Assembly: GCA_030639495.1 (NCBI GenBank)
Contig: DAOWCP010000023.1
Coordinates: 1-27,313 of the forward strand
DNA length: 27,313 bases
Source of the DNA: JAGLTN01 sp023135255
GTDB taxonomy: Bacteria; Planctomycetota; Phycisphaerae; Sedimentisphaerales; Anaerobacaceae
Reading direction: 5' to 3'
Shown: positions 1 through 7,255 of the stretch, piece after piece
Layout: every line of letters starts with the position of its first letter
Position numbering within the stretch: position 1 is the first letter of the stretch
Translations under genes and position numbers: made by a program
Notes under the pieces: model-generated
Told to the model about the DNA's origin: nothing
What the model saw: the letters and a program-made list of their open reading frames with translations, nothing else
Database searches by the model: none

Positions 1-526
1 AAATCCAACTAATCCTGCTTCAATACTCTTAAAATCAAAAAATCTCAGCCGAAATTCACCGAAAAAAACAAAAAATCCTTGCTATCAACCCAAAAACCCA
101 CAAACCGGCGTTTTACCCCCTGTTATTTTTGGTCAAAAAGGGGCAAATCGTGGTCATTTTTATGAAAAAAAGGGGAAAAAAGGGAAAAAACCGGAAAAAA
201 GGGGAAAAAAAGGGTATTTCTGATAATTGCTTTTGAGCAGAAAGTAGAAGATTTTCGTTTTCCGGCAAGAAAGGCAAATCCGCTTTATTTGAAGATAATG
301 CGGGTTTTGTCTGACGCAGACCGGAAACGAAAAGATTCGCTTGCCTGCCAAAATGAATTGTTAGAGATGCCCTTCAATTTTGAAAATCGATTTCAGCAAA
401 TCCGGTCAAAAACACCAAAAAAACTGCCAAAATGACTTGCTAAAACCCTCACACTCAAATTTTTAACACCCATTTTACGCAAATGCGTAAAAGATCCCCA
501 CAAATCCTCAATTTCAAATATACCCG
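1..526. other. Gene-free left edge, A/C-rich
   Basis: I see no credible coding region here. The only open frame (minus strand, about 160-351) is a Phe/Pro-rich translation of a poly-purine tract with no homology that I recognise and no ribosome binding site. The stretch is A/C-rich and contains the phased A-tract listed separately. It lies downstream of the minus-strand hydrolase, and no convincing terminator hairpin was found directly after the stop at 527. Confidence 0.6.
165..211. repeat. Five helically phased A-tracts (predicted bent DNA)
   Basis: Runs of A occupy 165-171, 176-181, 185-190, 195-200 and 205-211, separated by short G-rich spacers. Their centres are spaced about 10.5, 9, 10 and 10.5 bp, close to one helical turn. 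A-tracts in phase with the helix are known to bend DNA, so the segment is predicted to be curved. The interleaved G runs (GGGG, GGG, GG, GGGG, GGG) also make it a purine tract. Confidence 0.7.
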
Positions 527-1270
527 TTATTTCCTGCGATGGCTCAAAAACCATTTATAAAGTTCCTCATCAGCGTAAGCTTTCCGCCAGCTGTCATGCC
601 CAACCTTCGGATAAACCGTAAACCGCACATCCCCGCCCGCAAGCTTCAAAGCATCAACCATACCCTGTGAATAACTCAAAGGCACAACATCATCATCCTC
701 GCCATGAAAAACCCACGTCGGCACATCCTTCAAACGATACGCCAGAAATTTCATCCCCCCGCCGCAGATCGGTGCGATCGCAGCAAACCTCCCAGGCCGC
801 TCCATCGCCAAAGCCCACGTCCCGAATCCACCCATACTAAGCCCCGTCAAATAAACCCTGCTCTGGTCAACATCATATTCCGCTGCGATCTCATCAAGCA
901 GCGCACCTAAAAACAAAAGCTGCCCAGACTCCGACCACCACTTCCCCGTCGGGCACTGCGGGCTAACCAATATAAACGGAAATTCTTTCCCGCTCTCAAC
1001 CATCTTTGCGGGCCCATGAAGTTTCACAAGACCAAGATCGCTGCCACGCTCACCTGCACCATGCAGAAACATCATCATAGGCCACTTCTTCTCCGACCCC
1101 TTCTCATACCCCGCAGGCAGATAGAGCAAATACTTACCTTCAACTTTTTTCTCAACCTTCTTCGCCAAACGCTTTTCACTCTGCCCTGCTAAAACTTCAT
1201 TGTCCATTTTGACCCCGAAACCCAAAACAAAAATCACCAACAAAACCAAAACCTTTTTGGAAATAGCCAT
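527..1270 (-). CDS. Secreted alpha/beta hydrolase (PHB depolymerase / dienelactone hydrolase-like esterase)
   Basis: Predicted exported serine hydrolase. Counted from the ATG at 1276, an N-terminal hydrophobic stretch (residues 9-20) looks like a signal peptide. It is followed by the oxyanion motif HGAGERG at 72-78, the nucleophile elbow GLSMGG with Ser147, the acid in GEDDDVVP (Asp196 likely) and the catalytic His227 in VGHDSW. Length (about 249 aa) and motif spacing fit single-domain esterases related to PHB depolymerase and feruloyl esterase, often annotated as prolyl oligopeptidase family. Start: GAGG lies 8 bases before the ATG at 1270 but only 2 bases before the ATG at 1276, so 1270 is preferred. 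The substrate cannot be read from the sequence; an ester in plant or algal polysaccharide is plausible. It is divergently placed to the prepilin-like gene. Confidence 0.85.
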   Translation of the reverse strand: MAISKKVLVLLVIFVLGFGVKMDNEVLAGQSEKRLAKKVEKKVEGKYLLYLPAGYEKGSEKKWPMMMFLHGAGERGSDLGLVKLHGPAKMVESGKEFPFILVSPQCPTGKWWSESGQLLFLGALLDEIAAEYDVDQSRVYLTGLSMGGFGTWALAMERPGRFAAIAPICGGGMKFLAYRLKDVPTWVFHGEDDDVVPLSYSQGMVDALKLAGGDVRFTVYPKVGHDSWRKAYADEELYKWFLSHRRK

Positions 1271-1394
1271 TATCATATCCTCAAAAAAATCTTATATCGC
1301 ATAATTTTAACCGCTTTCCACCTCCCCCGCCACACAAAAACCATAACCACTTCGTAAAACACACACCCAAAAAACGTACTTCCGAAAAGATTCC

Positions 1395-1422
1395 TTTACA
1401 ACCACCCCATCATCCATATAAT
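1395..1422 (+). promoter_or_regulatory. Sigma70-type promoter for the prepilin-like gene
   Basis: TTTACA (1395-1400), a 16-bp spacer, then a perfect TATAAT (1417-1422). The predicted transcript start is about 1429, leaving a leader of roughly 38 bases before the ATG at 1467. Confidence 0.65.
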
Positions 1423-1466
1423 CAGCCGACCTGTACTTTTTAGAGATCTATTACTAAAGGACAAAG

Positions 1467-2186
1467 ATGTTTTTAAAAAATGCGACATATATACATAAAA
1501 ATAAAAAAGCCTTCACTCTGGTCGAATTGCTCGTAGTAATTTCGATAATATCGCTGCTGATAGCGATACTCCTGCCTGCATTAAATAAAGCAAGAATGTT
1601 AGCCGTCAGAGTAAAATGCGCCAGCAACCTAAAACAAATAAACCTCGCAATGAACCTCTACTCCGACGAAAACGATAACTTCTACCCCGCAGGCAACGAC
1701 CCCGTCAATCCCCCCCATTGGTTATGGATGGGCAGAGGCTTTCGCCCCTTCATCGAACCATACCTGTCCATGGAACCAGGCGAAAAAAACGCAAACGTCC
1801 TCATCTGCCCAGCTGACAAAGTCTCAACAGACAAATACGACAGCACAAGCTATGCATACTCGCTTGCATTCTACCACAGCCCAAAACAAATCGACTCATT
1901 CTCACAACAATCAGACCAGTGGGGCACAAACGCACTACCAACAATCCCCCAAAAAGTAGGCTCAGCAAAAACCCCCGCAAAAAAAATAATGATAGGCGAA
2001 TGGCTAAGCAATCATAAAAAAATAGCAGACGATCTCGGCTGGTGGTGCAACGCAGGCCAAAGAAACTTCATCTTCGCAGATTCACACACCGAGCACTTAA
2101 CCACAGAAAAAATAAACCCCGCCAACGACGGCTTCCCAAACCCAAACCTGACAAAATCCGGAATCAAAGGCCAAGACACAAAATAA
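1467..2186 (+). CDS. Prepilin-like type II secretion/pseudopilin family protein, planctomycete type
   Basis: Class III (prepilin) signal: a basic leader, then A15^F16-TLVELLVVISIISLL, with the conserved Glu at position +5 (Glu20) and a hydrophobic helix to about residue 38. Ala replaces the usual Gly at -1, which prepilin peptidases tolerate. The rest resembles the large planctomycete family of prepilin-N-terminal proteins: CxSNLKQI after the helix, an ICPAD cysteine motif, and FADSH near the end where related proteins have FADGHV. A good AAAGGA site lies 5-6 bases before the ATG. The coding strand is strikingly poor in G and rich in C and A. The last 20 codons and the 27 bases after the stop recur at 2915-3025. 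The role is probably a pseudopilin or surface-exposed protein handled by a type II secretion-like machine; the exact function is unknown. Confidence 0.85.
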   Translation: MFLKNATYIHKNKKAFTLVELLVVISIISLLIAILLPALNKARMLAVRVKCASNLKQINLAMNLYSDENDNFYPAGNDPVNPPHWLWMGRGFRPFIEPYLSMEPGEKNANVLICPADKVSTDKYDSTSYAYSLAFYHSPKQIDSFSQQSDQWGTNALPTIPQKVGSAKTPAKKIMIGEWLSNHKKIADDLGWWCNAGQRNFIFADSHTEHLTTEKINPANDGFPNPNLTKSGIKGQDTK

Positions 2187-2243
2187 CCCCCTGCCCCAAC
2201 TACCCAGCAAAACCACATAACCCCGGACAAAAAAGTGAGTTCT

Positions 2244-2347
2244 TATACTGATCCCAATTGAATTTTTCCGTTTATCCGCGGGCAAATAACTTAAAAATAA
2301 CAAGTTACGGATTTATTCGCGGAAATTTCTTAGCCTTCAAGGGTATA
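2244..2347 (+). mobile_element. MITE-like element, copy 1 (100 bp, TA target duplication)
   Basis: The element runs from TACTGATCCCAATTG (2246) to CTTCAAGGGTA (ending 2345). It is flanked on both sides by the dinucleotide TA (2244-2245, 2346-2347). Inside are the dyad CCGCGG...CGCGG and the small inverted repeat TAACTT/AAGTTA. It is about 90% identical by eye to the copies at 7258-7457 and 7301-7399. It carries no coding capacity. Confidence 0.75.
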
Positions 2348-2406
2348 TATCATAGAGTCTGTGAATACTGGTTATAACAGTTTACCAAAAGATACTGTGA
2401 TTTTGA

Positions 2407-2435
2407 TTGACAAAGTAAGTAATGTTGGATAAAAA
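2407..2435 (+). promoter_or_regulatory. Possible promoter for the GYD-domain gene
   Basis: A perfect TTGACA at 2407-2412, a 17-bp spacer and a weak TAAAAA (2430-2435). The -10 match is poor, and the leader would be about 90 bases, so this is tentative. Confidence 0.35.
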
Positions 2436-2534
2436 ACAGTATATGGTTATTTTGACCACTAACAAAACTATATATTCTCAACTTGATTTTATTGTTCATT
2501 AATTAAACAAGATGAGAAAGAAAGGAGTTGAATT

Positions 2535-2831
2535 ATGGCTACATTTATTTCTTTAGTAAATTTCACTCAACAAGGAATTCGGGATTTCAAGGTTTCTCCT
2601 GACAGAGGTGCGCAATTCAAGTCTATAGCGGAAAAGGCCGGAGTAACTGTCAAAGAGATATATTGGACTATGGGTTCCCATGATGCTGTGATTGTTATGG
2701 AAGCTCCGGACGACGAAAGTGCAGCAGCGGTAATGTTAAAGCTGGGGTCATTCGGAAATGTCACAACACAGACTTTACGGGCTTTTACTTCATCAGAGAT
2801 AAAAGAAATTACATCTAAGATCCCAGGCTGA
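2535..2831 (+). CDS. GYD-domain protein
   Basis: A 98-aa cytoplasmic protein covering the whole GYD family fold, a small alpha/beta domain of unknown function named after a Gly-Tyr-Asp motif. Recognisable family features are FTQQGIRDFK at 10-19, the motif region MGSHDAVIVMEAPDD (46-60; here GSHD stands in for GxYD), LGSFGNVTTQTLRAFT (70-85) and the acidic/basic tail. Start: AAAGGAG lies 7 bases before the ATG, an excellent ribosome binding site. It is a single-gene unit flanked by a MITE copy upstream and a pseudogene tail downstream. No regulatory or enzymatic role has been established for the family that I can name. Confidence 0.85.
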   Translation: MATFISLVNFTQQGIRDFKVSPDRGAQFKSIAEKAGVTVKEIYWTMGSHDAVIVMEAPDDESAAAVMLKLGSFGNVTTQTLRAFTSSEIKEITSKIPG

Positions 2832-2914
2832 TCGAACGCCTGGTGGCAATTGTTGAATACTGACAGATCCGGATCTGCGAACCAGCCGAATTGTTCGCCG
2901 GACAGACCCAAACA

Positions 2915-2998
2915 CAAAAAAAAGCAGCAACCGCAAACGACAACTTCCCAAACCCAAACCTGACAAAGCACGGCATCAAAGGCCAAGACACAAAATAA
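2915..2998 (+). pseudogene. 3' remnant of a second prepilin-like gene
   Basis: In the frame ending at TAA 2996-2998 the sequence encodes NDNFPNPNLTKHGIKGQDTK. The intact prepilin-like gene ends NDGFPNPNLTKSGIKGQDTK. The nucleotide match continues about 27 bases past both stop codons, to about 3025. Upstream of about 2915 the similarity stops: no prepilin N-terminus and no start is present. The frame closes at a TGA at 2861-2863. This is the tail of a lost paralogue, or a duplicated gene end. Confidence 0.75.
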
Positions 2999-3068
2999 CC
3001 ACCTGCCCCAACTACCCAGCAAAACTCTGCGCAAAAGCTAAGATTAGAAGAAAAAACCAAGCACGAAA

Positions 3069-3120
3069 CCCTACGAAAAAGATTTTTCACAGGCTGGCGG
3101 TTAAATAATCAAAAAATAAA
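3069..3120. repeat. Hairpin-bearing repeat B, copy 1
   Basis: A GAAAAA/TTTTTC hairpin is followed by CACAGG and then the block GTTAAATAATCAAAAAATAA. It matches 4061-4110. It lies just downstream of the lipoprotein gene (minus strand). Confidence 0.6.
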
Positions 3121-3127
3121 TAACAAT

Positions 3128-3156
3128 AAAACCACCATCGGATTGCTGGTTTTTTT
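3128..3156. terminator. Intrinsic terminator between convergent genes
   Basis: Stem AAAACCA (3128-3134) with TGGTTTT (3147-3153), followed by a T run on the plus strand and an A run before it. It sits between the GYD gene region (+) and the lipoprotein gene (-), and could serve both directions. Confidence 0.55.
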
Positions 3157-3181
3157 CTTATCTGCCATTATTTCCTCCCAA

Positions 3182-3733
3182 TTACAGGCTTAATAATGAT
3201 AGTCGTCTGATACCTTCCTTGATATTGGTTCGCACAGAGCCCTCATTTGCTTTTTGCAACCTTTCCGCTGCAATAAGTGCATCAGAGAACTTCGCTCTGT
3301 AAGTTGTCTCAAAAATACCGGACCAAACAGGAACAAGTGTTTTTGTGTCAGTCAACTTCCACTTTGTTTTCATGCGTATATCAAAATTAATTCCTATCCA
3401 CGGCTGGTCATAGTTCAAAATTGTGACATCAAGAAGATAGTCCGCACCTCCACCCTTTATAACAGCCTGAAAAACACCCGACTTGACTAAGGCATTATTT
3501 AAAGCCTCGGTAAACGCTGAATTTGACACTTGCGAAGTCCACAGAAAGTTAGTCTCCTTCCATCCCGTCGATATATTTATACTGACAGTATGATGGTGCT
3601 TATTTACCACTTCAAAATCTGTTGGTACCATTCTGTTCGCATTTGCTGCACAACCGTTGATAAGCAAAGACACGCTCAAACTAATTAAAAATAATACGCC
3701 TATTATAATTTTTTTTAACATCATTCGTTTCAT
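3182..3733 (-). CDS. Predicted lipoprotein of unknown function
   Basis: 183 aa with a type II (lipoprotein) signal: a basic start, a hydrophobic core at about 9-25 and the lipobox LINGC, with Cys28 as the expected lipidated residue. The mature part is a small soluble domain that includes LLDVTILNYDQPWIGINFDIRMKT-like beta strands (about residues 99-122) and a C-terminal helix. The spacing resembles small envelope lipoproteins that present a curved sheet, but I do not recognise the family. Start: AAGGAG lies 6 bases before the ATG at 3733. Monocistronic, with terminator-like hairpins on its downstream side. Confidence 0.7.
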   Translation of the reverse strand: MKRMMLKKIIIGVLFLISLSVSLLINGCAANANRMVPTDFEVVNKHHHTVSINISTGWKETNFLWTSQVSNSAFTEALNNALVKSGVFQAVIKGGGADYLLDVTILNYDQPWIGINFDIRMKTKWKLTDTKTLVPVWSGIFETTYRAKFSDALIAAERLQKANEGSVRTNIKEGIRRLSLLSL

Positions 3734-4050
3734 TTTTATCTCCTTAGCAGGGAAATATTTTTTTCTACATTTTTATTTCGTTTGTCTTAAAAAAATACTA
3801 TCCAAATGTATTACTAACTTATCCCTCGCCGGTTTTTTTAGTGCTGTGGTGCAGTATTCGAGCTGGGCTCCCGGCTGGAAATATAAAGTCCGCCAATCCT
3901 CTTTATAAAATAATCCGCCTCAACAATAAAGTCAACCATTTTTGTGAATGATCTTATTCGCCTTCAGATTTGTAGAGCATGCAGCTTATTTGCCCCCGCG
4001 AATCTGTTAGCCAAAGCCTGTGCAAAAACAACTGTGAGGGGAAATCAAGG
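3734..4050. other. Gene-free intergenic stretch
   Basis: No coding region, RNA gene or repeat that I can support lies between the lipoprotein start and repeat B copy 2. The open frame on the plus strand (about 3657-3908) runs through the lipoprotein's own signal-peptide codons and has no ribosome binding site. Confidence 0.5.
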
Positions 4051-4054
4051 GCAT

Positions 4055-4084
4055 AAAAAAACCTGCGAAAACCATTTTCACAGG
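4055..4084 (-). terminator. Intrinsic terminator, minus strand (part of repeat B copy 2)
   Basis: Read on the minus strand: CCTGTGAAAA, loop TGG, TTTTCGCAGG, then seven T. One C/A mismatch in a 10-bp stem. It lies downstream of the cysteine synthase gene and is its likely final terminator. Confidence 0.6.
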
Positions 4085-4110
4085 TCAGTTGTTAAATAAT
4101 CAAAAAATAA
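4061..4110. repeat. Hairpin-bearing repeat B, copy 2
   Basis: Shares with 3069-3120 the hairpin, CACAGG and the block GTTAAATAATCAAAAAATAA, which is identical over its 20 bases. The loop and the six bases after CACAGG differ. This is a two-copy repeat of about 50 bp whose stem is kept while the loop varies. Confidence 0.6.
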
Positions 4111-4269
4111 CAAAAGGCGACGACTTCGCAAAAATCCCCTTTTTAAGCTATTCAGCCAAGCTTATAGACCATTTCAACCATCCAGACACCCATTCCAGGT
4201 TCCGATAATTCACAAAAATCTCCGGCTAAAAAAAAGTTAAAAAAAAGTTAAAAATTTATGTTTTTTTTG

Positions 4270-4297
4270 TTGCATAATATTTTTGACATGCTACAAT
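4270..4297 (+). promoter_or_regulatory. Promoter for candidate small RNA 1
   Basis: TTGCAT (4270-4275), a 16-bp spacer and TACAAT (4292-4297), with a predicted start near 4303. It is preceded by A/T runs resembling an UP element (two AAAAAAAAGTT repeats and a T8 run). Confidence 0.55.
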
Positions 4298-4302
4298 GGA
4301 AA

Positions 4303-4410
4303 CCAGTGGTGGAATAGAAACTACGGGCTGGGGTTTTAAACTCCTCTTCCTCCCTCCCGACCTCAGCCCAATAAAATAGGAAAGCCGTCTTAAAAAAGAC
4401 GGCTTTTTTT
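4303..4410 (+). ncRNA. Candidate small RNA 1 with pyrimidine-rich anti-SD loop
   Basis: A transcript of about 108 nt is predicted from the promoter at 4270-4297 to the terminator at 4381-4410. It has no plausible open frame. Its core is an 11-bp stem, GGGCUGGGGUU (4325-4335) with GACCUCAGCCC (4359-4369), closing a 23-nt loop made almost wholly of C and U (4336-4358, including CUCCUCUUCCUCCCUCC). That loop is complementary to Shine-Dalgarno sequences. A structure of the same design occurs at 5594-5652. The resemblance is to C-rich-loop regulatory RNAs in general; I cannot assign it to a named family. Confidence 0.6.
4381..4410 (+). terminator. Intrinsic terminator of small RNA 1
   Basis: AAAGCCGTCTT (4381-4391), loop AAAA, AAGACGGCTTT and a run of seven T: an 11-bp perfect stem. 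The T run is on the plus strand, which supports transcription in that direction. It could also act weakly against the cysteine synthase transcript. Confidence 0.85.
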
Positions 4411-4451
4411 GTGCCCTGAACGTAATGTCTGATATTTACAAAATGCTTCGA

Positions 4452-5336
4452 CTACAGCAACGCCGTACTGAAATACCTCTCAACCCTGTCAGGAAGTACC
4501 GTTGTAACATTGCCCGAAACCCTCAAAGCCGCCTGTCTGGCAGCCCATACATTTGCTCCGGAACTGATACCAACCAACAGCCCATCCCTGTTAAGCTGTC
4601 TGGTTGTTTCTATCGCGTCATCGTCAGTAACCTCAATAATATCGTCAACCATAGACACATCCAGAACCTCAGGAATAAAACCATCGCCTATCCCCTGTAT
4701 CTGATGCAACCCAGGCTCATGCCCCAAAAGAGCTGAGACATCCTTAGGCTCAACCGCGATTATCTTAACATCGCTCTTATGCTCTTTAAGAAACTTACCA
4801 ACACCCTGCAAAGTCCCGCCGCTGCCGACACCAGCAATAAAACAATCTATCCTGCCACCCATCTGCCTCCAAAGCTCACGAGCAGTAGTATCATAGTGAA
4901 CCCTCGGGTTTTCTGGGTTTTTAAACTGCTGCGGAACAAAAACCTTAGGATTCTCCGCCGCCATCTGCTCAGTAAGCCTCACCGCACCAGGTAAGCTCTC
5001 CTCGTCAGGCGTCAATATAAGCTCTGCACCCAAAGCCCTGATCAATTTCTTACGCTCTTCACTCATACCCTCAGGCATAACAATAATAACCTTATACCCC
5101 ATAAGCCCACCAACAAGCGCCAGGCCTATTCCGGTATTGCCGCTCGTAGGCTCTACAATTATAGAGTCAGACTTGAGCTTGCCATCACGCACAGCCGCTT
5201 CGATCATCGCCAAAGCAACCCTGTCCTTAACACTGCCCCCGGGGTTCAAAAACTCCGCTTTCGCAAATACATTTTCCCCTTTAAGCTGAAGCAATGGCGT
5301 ATTTCCTATCAACTCAAGAATGTTGTCAGTCAGCAT
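4452..5336 (-). CDS. cysK: Cysteine synthase (O-acetylserine sulfhydrylase)
   Basis: PLP enzyme making cysteine from O-acetylserine and sulfide in the cytoplasm. Family landmarks are all present: LIGNTPLLQL at 9-18, the PLP lysine Lys37 in NPGGSVKDR, the substrate loop PTSGNTG at 63-69, the phosphate-binding GVGSGGT at 169-175 and GISSG at 256-260 (Ser258 faces the pyridine nitrogen). The length of 294 aa is slightly short of the usual 300-320, the C-terminus ending in VERYFSTALL. Cystathionine beta-synthase-type or CysM paralogues share these motifs, so the precise substrate is less certain than the family. Start: AAAGGG lies 6-7 bases before the ATG. No sulfur-metabolism gene is adjacent; instead, small RNA candidates lie on both sides. 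Confidence 0.93.
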   Translation of the reverse strand: MLTDNILELIGNTPLLQLKGENVFAKAEFLNPGGSVKDRVALAMIEAAVRDGKLKSDSIIVEPTSGNTGIGLALVGGLMGYKVIIVMPEGMSEERKKLIRALGAELILTPDEESLPGAVRLTEQMAAENPKVFVPQQFKNPENPRVHYDTTARELWRQMGGRIDCFIAGVGSGGTLQGVGKFLKEHKSDVKIIAVEPKDVSALLGHEPGLHQIQGIGDGFIPEVLDVSMVDDIIEVTDDDAIETTRQLNRDGLLVGISSGANVWAARQAALRVSGNVTTVLPDRVERYFSTALL

Positions 5337-5389
5337 AAATAACCCTTTTAAAAAAATGTGAAAATTTTCTTAATTTTTTATAAATTTCT

Positions 5390-5435
5390 CTTGCAACAAA
5401 AACGACAGTCTATTAAAATTAGTAGAGATTGCAAG
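5390..5435. other. Stem-loop in the cysteine synthase leader
   Basis: CTTGCAA (5390-5396) pairs with TTGCAAG (5429-5435), and the inner TCTA/TAGA can extend the structure. It lies 54-99 bases upstream of the cysK start on the minus strand. It does not match a riboswitch that I recognise; an operator or mRNA structure is possible. Confidence 0.35.
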
Positions 5436-5593
5436 AAGAAGTATTGTTGTTTGGCATTCTTCGGAGATTTATTACATAATCTTTCTTTAAAGATTGTCAC
5501 TTTTTTGGTTTTCTTGAACTTTTTGTTTTCAACTTGAGTATATATATTAGAGCCTGAGATTTTAACAACTTTGATATTAAATTTGTCAATTTG

Positions 5594-5652
5594 ACGGGCT
5601 GGGATTATCTCGCTTTTTCCTCTCCCTCCGCATCCCAGCCCTCTTTATTTTA
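5594..5652 (+). ncRNA. Candidate small RNA 2, same design as small RNA 1
   Basis: A perfect 10-bp stem, GGGCUGGGAU (5596-5605) with AUCCCAGCCC (5632-5641), closes a 26-nt pyrimidine-rich loop containing UUUUUCCUCUCCCUCC. Both elements begin ACGGGCUGGG. The stem is followed directly by TCTTTATTTTA, so the stem itself may be the terminator. The 5' end is unclear: the AT-rich upstream region (5520-5590) has no -35/-10 pair that I trust. The intergenic location between two minus-strand genes fits a separate plus-strand RNA. Confidence 0.5.
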
Positions 5653-5723
5653 TACATATATCGTATTTCCTGCTATTTAAGTTTTCGCGATATCAACTTG
5701 CTCTTTCTGTTTGAAACACGCTT

Positions 5724-7223
5724 TTAATACATCCTGCTGACGATTTTTCTGTCTCTGGCGTAATTGACAAAGAAATATCTAAGTGCGTCTATATGGTGAT
5801 CGTACAGACCATCTTTTAAAGGCAGCTCGCTTTTCAATCCATTTGAACAGTCTGGATAGTGATAACACCGCATCGCTTCGATTAGCCTTTCACACTTATT
5901 CGATATCAAAATCCTGCTGGTATTATCCCCCGCCTTCAATGCACGTCTAATAAGCTCTATCCCTTCGAGTATTTTACTCCTTCGATATTTCACAGCCACC
6001 CCCATGCTTCGCAATTCACGAACCGCGCTTGTGCCTGTAACATCATTAACACCCGCCCCCGCCGGGTCACAGAAAGTCGCCGTCATCGCATTTTCGCCGC
6101 AAACCGTCCGCCTCTTAATTTCCTCAGCATGAATATCTATCGTCGCTCTGCTTCTCTGGTATTCATCGATCACCCGGATCACACCATCACCATCAACCTG
6201 AATCCACAGGCAAACAAATGGGTTAATAAAACCAAAATCGAGAGTTCGATACAAAGGCAAAGTCGGGTCATAATCCAACTCGCGAACATGGCTGTCCACA
6301 TCAAAATCATCGAACACAACATTCTCAAGGTTAGGCCTTTTGCACAACATCTCCGCCTCAAACCCTGCCCTGCTGGCCCTGCGCATCTGCGTTATACAGT
6401 CATCGATCTTGAAATACCCACTCGCATCTTTAGCCCTGCCCTGACAATCCGACCATAAACAACATTGGCTGCAAACCCTGTCCTTACATTTTTCAATTAC
6501 TTCCCAGACACACCATTTAAAAATTTTGACATTGTTTTTTTCAGCCTGATTAACAACCTTCTGCATCAATCCGTAAGGCCTGTGCATAGTGCTTATCACT
6601 TCCAGAGCAGCTCTGATATTTTTACTGCTCATCGTAGTAAACTTGGCAGCTGAAAAAACATCCTCATCAAAAAGCTCAACTTCATCGCATCGCAGCTTAT
6701 GAATATGCTGACCTCGAACGCTCCTCGCCGACTGCGTCAGCACCTCGACATTGGAACCATTATTAAAACTACAACTGGTTTTTAAAGCATCTTTCTGAAG
6801 AAACTGCTCAAAACCCCCACGCAAAAATACCTGCATATATTCATACATTCTGCTTGCCTGCAATGACGAACCGCCGAGTATCCTGACTTCACAGCCTGGT
6901 TTGAAAATGCAATCGAGAAGTGTCGCCACTGCCGCTAATTCTGTTTTGCCCCCCCCTCGATTCGCCCAGACAACAGCATCCGAATTCTCCCCGCCACAGT
7001 CAATAAAATCGCTCGAAAAGCAATGCCACAAATAATCCATCGGACTGCTGTGACCGCAGCAGATGACCTTATCCGGAATGCTGAGCCCAAGAAAAACTTT
7101 GACATAATCTCTCAGTTCAAGCTTGCTTAAAGGCCTCCTGAGCCTAAGCGATGAATACACATCCGACATCTGTAAATCAAAACCAGATTCCTCCAGCGCA
7201 TCATAAGATAATTCCTCTTTCAT
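5724..7223 (-). CDS. Phage-type terminase large subunit (packaging ATPase-nuclease)
   Basis: 499 aa, full-length two-domain TerL. The ATPase domain has the Walker A variant ANRGGGKT (87-94) and Walker B KLRCDE (176-181, catalytic Glu181), followed by the coupling region EVISTMHRP (208-216). The RNase H-like nuclease domain shows the three expected acidic positions: Asp329 in RTLDFGF, Asp386 in FCDPAG and Asp479 in HHIDALRYFF. Between the domains lies a cysteine cluster (Cys238, 246, 251, 254, 255, 260) that may bind zinc or an Fe-S centre. In phages TerL pumps DNA into procapsids and cuts it. Here no portal, capsid, protease or tail gene lies within the window, yet all catalytic motifs are intact. 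Start: a strong run of G (AAGGGGGGG) lies just before the ATG. Nested MITE copies lie 33 bp upstream. See the ATPase-GNAT-ParB-HTH operon at 25.0-27.3 kb. Confidence 0.9.
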   Translation of the reverse strand: MKEELSYDALEESGFDLQMSDVYSSLRLRRPLSKLELRDYVKVFLGLSIPDKVICCGHSSPMDYLWHCFSSDFIDCGGENSDAVVWANRGGGKTELAAVATLLDCIFKPGCEVRILGGSSLQASRMYEYMQVFLRGGFEQFLQKDALKTSCSFNNGSNVEVLTQSARSVRGQHIHKLRCDEVELFDEDVFSAAKFTTMSSKNIRAALEVISTMHRPYGLMQKVVNQAEKNNVKIFKWCVWEVIEKCKDRVCSQCCLWSDCQGRAKDASGYFKIDDCITQMRRASRAGFEAEMLCKRPNLENVVFDDFDVDSHVRELDYDPTLPLYRTLDFGFINPFVCLWIQVDGDGVIRVIDEYQRSRATIDIHAEEIKRRTVCGENAMTATFCDPAGAGVNDVTGTSAVRELRSMGVAVKYRRSKILEGIELIRRALKAGDNTSRILISNKCERLIEAMRCYHYPDCSNGLKSELPLKDGLYDHHIDALRYFFVNYARDRKIVSRMY

Positions 7224-7255
7224 CGTCCCCCCCTTTTAAAAATGATAAATACAAA

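Noticed and set aside
2567..3034. 155-codon minus-strand frame over the GYD gene
   Set aside because: Shadow of the GYD gene and of the pseudogene tail; no start signal and no recognisable domain.
5724..7223. Terminase as proof of a prophage in the window
   Set aside because: No integrase, portal, capsid, protease, tail or lysis gene and no attachment-site pair was found, so prophage is not supported; an orphan or split module is the better reading.
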